DNA of 64,000 nucleotides from Stieleria bergensis (GTDB lineage: Bacteria; Planctomycetota; Planctomycetia; Pirellulales; Pirellulaceae): contig CP036272.1 of assembly GCA_007745635.1 (NCBI GenBank), positions 5,230,013-5,294,012 on the forward strand, given 5' to 3'. This document shows positions 51,180 through 61,600 of this stretch, in pieces. Within the stretch, counting starts at the first letter, position 1. Each line of letters begins with the position of its first letter. A program made the position numbers and the translations under genes. The notes under the pieces were generated by a model that was not told where the DNA came from, ran no database searches, and was given only the letters and a program-made list of their open reading frames with translations.

Positions 51180-52085
51180 ATGCAAACATCACTCCATTGC
51201 CTGAAGCAAAACATGGCCAAGCTGATCCTGGTGATCGTTGTTCTCAGCCAGGTTTCGGTTGTGCTCGCCCAAGCAACGTCTGCAGAGGTCATCACGGTCA
51301 AAAAGGCCCTGATACAGATCATTGATGAAGTTCAAGTCCCGGCCCAGTCAGAAGGCCCTTTGACCGAGTTGTTGGTCCATGAAGGCCAAGTCGTCTCGGA
51401 GGGAGACACGCTGGGCAAGATTGATGACTCGGAAATGCAACTTGAGCTCCAGCGCGCCAAGCTGCAACTATCCATCGCAGAACATGAAGCAACCAATCGC
51501 ATCCCGATTGAGGCGGCAGAAACCAAACTGCGCATCAACACCGTCCTGTTCCAACGACTGAAGCAGATCGACATCAATGAACCCAAGAGCGTTTCGTTAA
51601 CCGAGATCGATCAAGCTGAACTCGCAATGGCAACCGCAGCTGCAGAGCTACGGCAGGCCGAACGAGATGTCTCGCAAACCGCGCTGCGCCGCGACCTGGC
51701 AAAGAACGCTGTCGACGTTGCGGCACGCAAGGTTGAGTTACGCAAACTCAAGTCACCTCTCAGCGGTGAAGTGGTTGCCACCATGCGTCATCGTGGCGAG
51801 TGGGTTAAACCAGGCGACGTGATCATGCACTTGGTGCGTACAGATCGACTGCGAGTCCAGGGCTTTATTGACGCGGACAAAGTGTCTCAAGACCTGCAAG
51901 GCGTCGAGGTCACCATCGAAAGTCTGTTGAAGAACAAGAAAGTCACTTGCACCGGTAACATCTCCTTTGTCAGCCGCATCGTCGATCCCGTGAATCGAGA
52001 GGTCATGGTCTGGGCTGAATTCGACAATTCAGATGGACGCATGCGTCCGGGCGTTGCAGCAGAGATCACGATCAAGATTCCCTGA
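51180..52085 (+). CDS. HlyD-like periplasmic adaptor protein
   Basis: A 301-residue protein with an N-terminal signal (MAKLILVIVVLSQVSVVLAQ). The lipoyl halves are VPAQSEGPLTELLVHEGQVV and LKSPLSGEVVATMRHRGEWV, with a coiled coil between them (about 90-185), and a barrel ends in GRMRPGVAAEITIKIP. It is shorter than the GAF adaptor and lacks a cytosolic part. It lies 86 bases after the GAF adaptor and 31 before the M50 gene, so the three are probably one operon. Confidence 0.88.
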   Translation: MQTSLHCLKQNMAKLILVIVVLSQVSVVLAQATSAEVITVKKALIQIIDEVQVPAQSEGPLTELLVHEGQVVSEGDTLGKIDDSEMQLELQRAKLQLSIAEHEATNRIPIEAAETKLRINTVLFQRLKQIDINEPKSVSLTEIDQAELAMATAAAELRQAERDVSQTALRRDLAKNAVDVAARKVELRKLKSPLSGEVVATMRHRGEWVKPGDVIMHLVRTDRLRVQGFIDADKVSQDLQGVEVTIESLLKNKKVTCTGNISFVSRIVDPVNREVMVWAEFDNSDGRMRPGVAAEITIKIP

Positions 52086-52116
52086 TCCTTGCCGACAAAG
52101 GGATTTTTCAACACCG

Positions 52117-54336
52117 ATGTCCATCGCTGTGCCTACCGAGTCCGCCATCCATCTACGCCGACGCGTGGACCTGGAAGTCACTGCGCAGCAACGACGCGGT
52201 GAAAAGATCTGGGTGGTCAAGGATCCGATTGCACTGCGATACTTTGAATTGCGTCACGAGGAGTATCAGGTCCTGCAGTGGCTGGACGGGACCCGGCGTC
52301 TGTCGGACCTCAAGCAACTCTTTGAACAGCGTTTCACACCACGCAAGATTTCGAGCCACCATTTACAGCACTTTTTGAGCACACTGCATCGTGATGGGCT
52401 GGTGATTGCGGATGCAAATCATCAAGGCGATCGCTTGTTGGAACGTCATCGCGACGTGCGTTGCAGGGAACGACTGGCGATGCTGGCCAATCCACTGGCG
52501 ATCCGTTTCCCGGGGATCGATCCGACCAAGTTCCTTGACCGCACGTCGAATGCCGTGGCGGGATTTTTCTCGCTTAGCGGATTGGCGGTAGTGCTGGGCG
52601 TCCTGACACTTGCCTTGATGTTGGTCGTTTTCAACCTGTCGGACATGCTTGCACGGTTGCCGGATTTCCAGGCGTTAAGCAGTCCGGGCAACGTCGTGCT
52701 GATGGCTGCTGCGTTGGCCGTCACCAAAGTGCTTCATGAACTGGGACACGCCTATACCTGCCGACATTTCCGTGGCCACTGCCATGAAATTGGCGTGATG
52801 CTCTTGGTCTTCACACCGTGCCTGTACTGCAACGTGACGGATTCATGGAAACTGTCCAACCGCTGGCAGCGGATTGCGATTGGTGCTGCAGGCATCCTTG
52901 TCGAACTTGTCCTAGCAGCGCTGTGCACGATCCTTTGGTGGTACACACAGCCTGGGCTTTTGAACACGATTTGCTTCAATGTGGTTTTGATCTGTTCCAT
53001 TGGAACGGTGCTGTTAAACGGCAATCCATTGCTTCGTTACGATGGCTATTACATTCTGTCGGACTGGTTACAGGCTCCAAACCTCTGGCAGGATTCGCGC
53101 CGCATGCTGCAGCATTACTGCGGCCGATGGTTGCTGGGCATCAAGTCACAAACAAAGCCACGAACGCGGATCAAAACGGTTTGGCTGTTACTTTATGCGA
53201 TCGCCTCGCTGGTCTATCGCGTGGTGGTTGTGACCACCATTCTGTATTTGTTTTATCGTTTTTGCGAACGCTATGACGCGACCGGTTGGGCCAAGTTATT
53301 TGCCCTGATGCTGTTGCTTGGTATGGCGACCGGTCCGATCAATCATCTCAAATCAATCGTGAGCACCCCCGGAATGTGGAAACGTTTTCGCAGCGGCCAT
53401 TTATTGCTGACCGCGATTGGCATGGGCGTCGTGATTGCCGTGGTCTGTTTCTTGCCGCTACCGACCCGACTGCAGACGGTTGCCTTGATCCAGCCCCATG
53501 ATGCACGGCACCTTTATGTCACGATGCCGGGACGATTGTGGCAGATCCATGTTGCGCCAGGTGACCCGGTCCAAGCAGGCGATCGGCTAGCGTCGCTGCA
53601 AAATCGAGAGTTACGCCGCCAAGTGGTCGAAGCCAAGGAGCGGGCATTGGCCCAAGAGGTCCGGGTGGCCGCCCTTGAATCCCTGCGCGGTGGTGACCCT
53701 GAATTAGCCGCCCAGATTCCGCAAGCCCGCCAGGTCCTGGCTGATTATCGCAAGCGATTGTCGCAACTGGAGCAAGATCATGCCGACTTGACTCTAACGG
53801 CTCCCATTGACGGCATCGTGATTCCGCCGCCCCGAAGGCTGCAACAATTTCACGATTTGAAACAGACTGCGACCGACCAGTTGGGAAACTGGTTTGGCAC
53901 ACCGCTGGACAAGGCAAACCTAGGAGCCACATTGGAACGACGCGAACACTTTTGTTCGGTCGGACCGGCTGGCCAGTTTCAGGTTGAAATCTACTTTGAT
54001 CAGTCGGACGCGGCACAGATTACCCCAGGCCAAACGGTCAAGCTTTCCATTGACACGGGAACGTCCGACACGGCCTGGGGAGTGATTCGACAAGTCGCAC
54101 AAACACGCCTCGATGAGATCCCTGATCGTTTGGTTTTAAAGGATCCACTGACTTTTGAACCCGACAAGACCGGTGGTCTGCGGCAAACGATCTATCGCGC
54201 GACAGTGGACTTGGATTCATCGCCGGCAAGCATGGTCACCGGAGCGATTGCCGAAGCGAGCGTCACCGTGTCTTCGCAAACGCTCTGGCAGAAATCCGTC
54301 CGAGCCTTCTCGAAAGTGTTCCGTCCGCTCAACTGA
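52117..54336 (+). CDS. PqqD-like / M50 metallopeptidase / HlyD fusion membrane protein
   Basis: A 739-residue membrane protein in three parts. Residues about 20-115 resemble a PqqD-type peptide-binding fold: DPIALRYFELRHEEYQVLQW, LDGTRRLSDL and HFLSTLHRDGLV. The central membrane part holds the site-2 protease zinc motif HELGH (H207, H211) and, further on, NGNPLLRYDGYYILSD, the NP...D motif that supplies the third ligand; TPCLYCNVTDSWKL lies between. From about 455 a single helix leads to an HlyD part (MPGRLWQIHVAPGDPV, a coiled coil near 500-560, LTAPIDGIVIPPP). Similar proteins are annotated as peptide zinc metalloproteases (YydH-like) in peptide-export clusters. Both zinc motifs look intact. 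Last gene of the adaptor row; convergent with a small secreted protein. Confidence 0.88.
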   Translation: MSIAVPTESAIHLRRRVDLEVTAQQRRGEKIWVVKDPIALRYFELRHEEYQVLQWLDGTRRLSDLKQLFEQRFTPRKISSHHLQHFLSTLHRDGLVIADANHQGDRLLERHRDVRCRERLAMLANPLAIRFPGIDPTKFLDRTSNAVAGFFSLSGLAVVLGVLTLALMLVVFNLSDMLARLPDFQALSSPGNVVLMAAALAVTKVLHELGHAYTCRHFRGHCHEIGVMLLVFTPCLYCNVTDSWKLSNRWQRIAIGAAGILVELVLAALCTILWWYTQPGLLNTICFNVVLICSIGTVLLNGNPLLRYDGYYILSDWLQAPNLWQDSRRMLQHYCGRWLLGIKSQTKPRTRIKTVWLLLYAIASLVYRVVVVTTILYLFYRFCERYDATGWAKLFALMLLLGMATGPINHLKSIVSTPGMWKRFRSGHLLLTAIGMGVVIAVVCFLPLPTRLQTVALIQPHDARHLYVTMPGRLWQIHVAPGDPVQAGDRLASLQNRELRRQVVEAKERALAQEVRVAALESLRGGDPELAAQIPQARQVLADYRKRLSQLEQDHADLTLTAPIDGIVIPPPRRLQQFHDLKQTATDQLGNWFGTPLDKANLGATLERREHFCSVGPAGQFQVEIYFDQSDAAQITPGQTVKLSIDTGTSDTAWGVIRQVAQTRLDEIPDRLVLKDPLTFEPDKTGGLRQTIYRATVDLDSSPASMVTGAIAEASVTVSSQTLWQKSVRAFSKVFRPLN

Positions 54337-54355
54337 ATGCCGGCAACCGCGGGCG

Positions 54356-54988
54356 TTATTCAAGCCAATACAGAATCGGGCGATGTGGTCCGCTCCACAC
54401 GTGCTTGTTTGGTGGCTTAAGAGCCAAACCGACCGGCAGCAACGCTGACTGTGCCATGAAGAGGCCCGTTGAACGCAAGACGGGAAAGTGCCCCAAGTAC
54501 CCTTCACCGCAGCGGCCATAGCGTTCCAAGGCGGGATCTTCGAATCGCAACGGACGATGACAGAACCTGGCTCCATGCCAATAGCTGCTCATGGTCAACT
54601 CGGTGCGATACGTTCGCGTCGGCATGCCATGCAACATTCCCTCGGGCATGCCGCTTCTATCCTGAGGCAGATTTTTAGTGACCAGCCCATTGGTCTCTCC
54701 GTCGATCGAACGGGGACGGATGTCCAGCCAATCACTTTCCGGTGACGACGATTCCTCTTGGATCACATTGGTCGATGTGAAGTGGCGAATGTCGCGCGGG
54801 GTCACCAGCGGCGAAGAACCCCACTGGGGAGCCGGTGTCTGAATCTCTTCGTCCGCCACGTCCATCACTGGAGCCTCAACCAGCTGTGGCTGCTGGGCTG
54901 TGGCTAAGTGGCGTGCTTGCGTTGCCAACCCAAGAAACAAGATCGACGCTACCAATGGAAAGTGAAACGCATTCATGTTTGACTTCAT
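54356..54988 (-). CDS. Small secreted protein with a planctomycete-type RPLRFEDPALERYG motif
   Basis: A 210-residue protein. The start at 54988 gives a signal peptide (FPLVASILFLGLATQARHLATAQ, in part). The mature part has a Pro/Glu-rich linker and then YWHGARFCHRPLRFEDPALE followed by RYGRCGEGYLGHF, a wording I associate with a planctomycete family of unknown function, often written as a PLYFE-x-x-LERYG pattern. Its role is unknown. It lies between the export operon and the giant gene on the opposite strand. Confidence 0.65.
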   Translation of the reverse strand: MKSNMNAFHFPLVASILFLGLATQARHLATAQQPQLVEAPVMDVADEEIQTPAPQWGSSPLVTPRDIRHFTSTNVIQEESSSPESDWLDIRPRSIDGETNGLVTKNLPQDRSGMPEGMLHGMPTRTYRTELTMSSYWHGARFCHRPLRFEDPALERYGRCGEGYLGHFPVLRSTGLFMAQSALLPVGLALKPPNKHVWSGPHRPILYWLE

Positions 54989-55657
54989 CTTGCTTGCTGA
55001 GGCAACTGGGATCGTGAGTCTCTCGGTTGCTAGAACGGAGCACACCAGGGACAGTTTCGGCAGCTGATGAGGGGAAACATTGGTGAGGTCCCGTTTTCAG
55101 TCATGACAGCGCAAACAGGCACAATCGTTACAGGCGTCATGGTTAACGGGATTCCGTCATCCTCCGGGAATACCCAACTCCGCCTATCAGGAAAACACCC
55201 CCAAGAAGTCGAACATAAAACAATCGTTTGCGCCTAGCGATGGATCGACAGGTCAAATTGTGTTTCGATGGCACAGTTATCAAGGCTTTTGCAGCGAAGC
55301 AAAGGTAAGCTTGACCAGATCATCTGCTTTTCCATCCCTACGTCGCATCGTTCCAGAACGCCCCAGGTTATTGACGCGTCAAAGGTGCATTGGATGCCCC
55401 GTGACTGTGTCCACGCGAGACATCCCCCAGTTGCCGTCCCCAGTGGTCGACCGCTGGACCTCGATCGAGTGGGACCACAATCGAGTGTCAAATTTGGTGC
55501 CGTTGCAACGTCGTGCTGACGCATCACCGTCAGCGACTGGTTTGTCGAGCGATCATTGTCCGTTTTGGACCGCATTGTTTCGATCATAACCGGATTTTAT
55601 GGATAGACTTATGCAGGTTAGACAAATTTTGCATCTGCGTTGGGTCGGGATTGAATC
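54989..55657. other. 669-base region upstream of the giant gene, no gene seen
   Basis: Short frames occur on both strands but none has a ribosome site or recognisable sequence. The region must contain the promoter and a long 5' leader for the giant gene and a promoter for the small secreted protein. No strong hairpin or repeat is seen. Confidence 0.45.
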
Positions 55658-58600
55658 ATGAAAATCACCGAATGGGCTCGCCGAATTTCTGCAAACTCGC
55701 GTCGTAAGCGTCGCGATCAGCAACGGCGCCGTGAACTCTGGGCCGAACTTGGTCTGACTCGCTTGGAAACCCGCCGCGTGCTCAACGGCGGTGCAGTGAC
55801 CAGTGCAGTCGTTGTTGACACCGGTGATGCGGCCAACGATGGACAAGACGATTCCATCAAAGTTGACATTTCTCAAGATCAAGTCAACGTCTCCGTCAAT
55901 GGCAACCACCAGGCCTCGTATGCCATCGGCGAAATCGACACTCTCTCGATTCAGGGCTCTCAAGACAACGATCAGATTACAGTTCAGTGGGTCGACGGCC
56001 CGATTGATGGCCTGCAAATTGAAATTGATGGTGCCTCGGGCAACGACAGTTTGGCGCTGACCGAGTCTCAGCATGATCTGCAACATTTGCAGTCCATCAT
56101 CCACTCCATTGAAACTGCCGAATCGGGGCAACTGGACTTGGTCGGCGTCGACAGTCTCCAGCAACTCGACTATTTGAACCTGGACTCGATCAGCAATCAG
56201 CTGCTCACAGATGATGCTTCGGTAGAGATTCACCAAAGCGGCAATCAGATCACACTAGGCAGCGACCTTGCCGCTGGCATGCACTTAGTGAATGTTCAGG
56301 ACATGGATGGTGAAACGTTCGCGCTGCGTTTTCGTGACGACACAGCGAACGTTCACATCAGCTCACATTCGACCGGCGACAACAGCGGTGATCAGATCAC
56401 GATCCATCAGCTTGACCTGTCCGATGGCAACACGTGGTCCTTGACCGGCGACGACAACGACGTGGTTTCATTGACCGGGCAATCCGATGTTGGCGAAACA
56501 AGCTTCGCTGTGCATGCAGGCGACCTGTTGCTGAACGGTGAGATTCAGGGCAATCAAGCCAGCCTGGAACTGGTGGGAACCTCCAGCGTTACCAGCACCA
56601 GCGAGTTTCAACTCAGCAACGCCGGTGGAAACCTTTCCATCGCGGGACAATCCCTCGAAATCGCGGGAACGATCTCAGCTGCCGGTGGAAACGTGACCGT
56701 AGACAGCGGCCTTGATGGCACCACAATCGTCAGAGCATTGATTGATGTTTCCGACGACTCGGCAGCCAGCAACGGGCAACAACAAATCAAGATTCTGGGT
56801 CAAAACGTTGGGCTTCTGGACCAGGCCACACTTGATGCTTCGGGAACTTTTGGCGGTGGCGCGATCTATGTTGGCGGTGGTTTCCAAGGATCAAACCCCA
56901 CCATCGATAACGCACAGCGCACCTACGTTGGCAGCCAAGTGCTGCTGCGCGCCGATGCAATCGAAACCGGCGACGGCGGGCAAGTGATTGTTTGGGCCGA
57001 CGATTGGACCAAGTTCTACGGCACCATCGAGTCCCGCGGTGGTCAACTCGCCGGTGACGGCGGCGACGTGGAAGTCAGCGGCAAAGGCACGTTGACATTT
57101 GCCGGCAATGCCGATCTGTCCGCAGCTAACGGAGAGACCGGCACGTTACTGTTGGACCCGACAAACATCGTGATCGACGATGGCAGCGGAACGGAGAATG
57201 GTCAGCTTGCCGATCAACAGGTCTTGTTTGCTGAGGGCGGGGCCACCGACTCCGCCATTCAGCCCTCGGCATTCGAAACCACCAACGCCAACATCACATT
57301 CCAAGCGACCAACAACATCACCATCAGCAGCGACATTGACCTGACGAACTCGGGCAACACGCTTGCTTTTCAAGCTGGCGAAGACATTCTGATCAACGCC
57401 AATCTCACCAGCGCCTCCGGTGCGAACAACCTCATCTTCGAAGCTGATTCACCACACAGCGGTTCGAATGACGGGTCAGGTGAAGTGAACTTCGCCGCCG
57501 TGTCCGTCAGTTCGAACGGTGGTGACATCACTCTGATCGGAGCCAGCTTTGACTTAGACGCGACCATGGCCGCCGGCGCTGGCGACATCTACATCACCAC
57601 GTCAAACAGCTCACAATTAACGCTCAGCTCGAGTGCGATCAGCGCTACTGAGATCAACAATCTGTCAACCTCTGGCACGCTGGTCTTTGGCCGGGCGACG
57701 TCTGCGGGAACAAACAACAACGGCACCGGCGCCACGACGCTTACCGCTGCGTCGATTCTGGTTAACTCAGACACGACGATCAATGCCCTGACGACCAGCA
57801 ACATCGAAATGTACGCGACTGGCGGCATCACCTTGGATCGGGACTTGATCGCGACCGCAGCCATCACGATGGATGCCGACACGGATAACGACGGCACAGG
57901 CACCTTCACGATCACCGCCAGTGATGATCTGCGGACCAATAATAACGCGTTGGAAATTACAGCCGGTGACGTTGCAATCGCAGGTGACATCGATTCAGGA
58001 AACGCAGCGACAAGTCTGATCGACAGTGATGGTGGCGGCATTGGATTCGGTGACACGGCGGTCACCGATGCCCTAAACCTCTCTGGCGCAGAACTGCAAA
58101 ACATCGATTCAACGGGACTGACACTGCAAACCACAGGTGCTGTCACCGTGGACGGCCTTTCGGCTGCAAACAGCAATAACGTTGCGGGCACCGTGACCAT
58201 TGACGCTGACACCGTCACCTTTTCTGGCGACTCCAGCACCTTCAATGCCCTGGACGTGCAAGCAGATGATCGGGTGACAATCAACACCAACATCACCACC
58301 GACACCGGTGCACTGGCGATCGATGGCGATGCGAACACGAGCACAGATACGTTCGACGATGTTCTAATCGCCGCTGGTGTGACCCTGGATGCACAAACGG
58401 ATCTTACGCTGGCCGGAACCGATGGCATCACAGCCGCCGGCGCCCTGAACTTGACCGCTGGCGGAACCCTGACCATTAGCGACGCTTTGGCCGTCACCGG
58501 TGACCTGACGATCACCGACGACAGTGGCAATGGGATCGGCCTGGGCGATACGGCGATCGTTGGCGGCCTAAACTTGACTGGCGCCGACTTAGCAAACATC

Positions 58601-61600
58601 ACGGTCACCAATCTGGAACTGGTGACCGGTGCGTCGATCACCGTTGATAACATTACGGCGGCGAACAGCAACAACGTCACCAACTTGGAATTGTCTGCGA
58701 CGGGTTCGGTCAGTTTTGCCACCAACGCCAGCATTTTCAACGCGTTGGACGTGAAAGCCGACGATCGCGTTTCGATCAACGTCGACGTCACCACTGACAC
58801 TGGCGCTTTGTCCATCGACGGAAACGCTGACAACGCGGCCGACACCAACGATGACATTCAGATTGCCGATGGCGTGAAAGTCGAAGCCGCAACGGTGCTC
58901 ACTCTGGCAGCCCTGACCGGTGGCATCACGACCGCTGGCGTCGCCACGCTGACCGCAGGCACAGACGTTGTGATTTCCAACGCTGTCACAGCCGGCGGAA
59001 ATCTGGCGATCAACGCCGACGACTTGACCCTTTCGGCTGCCATCGGTGCAGGTGTCAACGACGTCACAATCACCGATAATGATGGAGACGGCATCGGTCT
59101 TGGCGACGCCAGTGTGACCGATGGACTGAACATCAGTGGCGCTGAATTACAGTTGATCACCGCGGACGAACTGAATCTGATCACGGGCGGCGAAATTGAA
59201 GTTGACAATGTCACCGCGGCGAACAGCAATAACGTTGCCACCGTGGTCCTTGATGCCACCACTGACGTGGAATTTAACACTGCCGCCAGTACGTTCAACG
59301 CCTTGAATGTTCAAGCGGATGACCGAGTCACTTTTAATGTTAACGTCACAACCGACACCGGTGCCTTCAGTATCGATGGAGACGCCGATGCGGCAGCCGA
59401 CACCAACGATGACATTCAGATCGCTGACGGCGTCACACTGCAGTCGGCAACCTCGCTGACCCTGGCGGCCAGTAACGGTGGGATCACCACAGTCGGTACC
59501 GCTAACCTGAACGCGGGCACCGATGTCACTTTGTCCAATGCGGTGACCGCAGGCGGAGACCTGGGAATCACAACCAACGACCTGGCTCTCTCCGCAGCAA
59601 TCAGTGCCGGTGCGAACAGTGTGACCATCACCGACACCGATGGCACGGGCATCGGACTTGGCGATGCGACCATCGTTGGTGGCGTCAATCTGAGCGGTGC
59701 CGAGCTACAACTGATCACCGCGAACAGCCTTACCCTGGCAACCAGCGGTACGATCGAAGTCGACAACGTCACAGCCGCTAACAGCAATCTTGTCGCCACT
59801 GTGATTCTGGACTCCGGCAGTTCGGTCCTGATCGACACCGTGGCCAGCACCTTTAATGCCTTGGACATTCAGGCAGACGACGGCGTCACGATCAACGGCA
59901 ATCTGACCAGCGACACCGGATCGATCACCATCGACGGCGACACCAACAATTCAGCCGACGGCTCGGATGATGTTGAAATTGCCAGCGGCGTGACGATTGA
60001 TGCTGCAACTTCACTGACGGTGGCCGCAACGACCGGTGGAATCGCAACGGTGGGCACTGCGACTCTAACCGCTGGCACCGACTTGGTGATATCCGATGCC
60101 ATGACCGCCGGCGGCACGTTGGCCATGGAATCAGATGATCTGACGTTAAACGCAGTGCTTAACGCCGGCGTCAACGATGTCACCATCACCGACAATGATG
60201 GCGACGGCATTGGACTCGGTGACACGGCGGTCACCGATGGACTGAATCTAAGTGCGGCAGAATTACAACTGATCACGGCAGACGAATTATCGTTGATCAG
60301 CGCAGGCGAGATCGAAGTCGACAACATTACCGCAGCCAATAGCAATAACGTGGCAACGGTTGTCTTGGACTCGGCAGACTTTGTGCGATTAAGCGGCTCA
60401 GCGAGCACATTTAACTCGTTGAATGTTCAAGCCGATGACAGCGTGGTGATCAACCAGGACGTCACCACGGACACTGGCGTGCTAACGATCGACGGCGACA
60501 CTAACGCTTCGGTCGACGGGAATGATGACATCCAAATCGGCAGCGGAGTCACGCTTCAATCTGCCACTTCGCTGTCTCTGGCTGCAACCAACGGCGACAT
60601 CAGCACCGCCGGCACGGCTAACTTGATTGCTGGCACGAACGTTGTTTTGTCGGACGCGGTAACCGCTGGCGGTCATCTGAACATCACCACCAACGACCTG
60701 ACCCTCTCTGCAGCCATCGCTGCTGGAGTCAACGACGTCACGATTACAGATAACGATGGCGACGGAATTGGCCTTGGCGATGCAACCATTGTTGGCGGAG
60801 TGAACATTAGCGGCGCGGAATTGCAACTGATCACCGCAGCCAATTTGAACTTGGACAGCGCCGGTGCGATCGAAGTCGATAACGTGACGGCAGCCAACAG
60901 CAACAATGTCGCTACCGTGATTCTTGATTCGGCTAGTTCGATTCTGATTGACAGCAACGCCAGTACCTTCAATGCGCTCGACATTCAAGCTGACAATCGA
61001 GTGACGATCACGAGTGATTTGACCACGGACACCGGTGCACTGTCGATCGACGGTGATGCGGATTCAGCCGTCGATGGGAATGACGACGTTGTGCTCAGTG
61101 CCGGGATCACACTGACCGCTGCTACCGACTTGACCCTGGCCGGGACCAGTGGCATCAGTGCAGCGGGTGATCTGTTCCTCGATGCTGGCGGCGACCTGAA
61201 CATCGATGATGCTTTGAATGTGACGGGCGCCTTGACGATCACCAATGGAAACAACAATGGGATCGGCCTTGGCGACACAGCGATCGTCGGTGGGTTGAAC
61301 TTCTCTGGGGCAGACCTGCAGAACATCACTGCTGCGAATCTAAGCCTGATCACCGGTGGATCGATCACGGTTGACAACATCACCGCTGCCAACAGCAACA
61401 ACATCAGTGGCACCGTGACTCTTGACGCCACCGGCAGCATTAGCTTTGCAAACACAGCCAGCACATTTAACACGCTGGATGTGCAAGCCGATGACAGAGT
61501 CTCGATCGACGTCAATCTGACGACTGACACCGGGGCAATCACCATTGACGGGGACGCTGACGATGCGGCAGACGGCAATGACGATGTGCAAATTGGCAGC

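Noticed and set aside
55234-55589. Overlapping frames of about 110 codons on both strands before the giant gene
   Set aside because: Neither has a ribosome site or protein-like composition; they are chance frames in a GC-rich leader.
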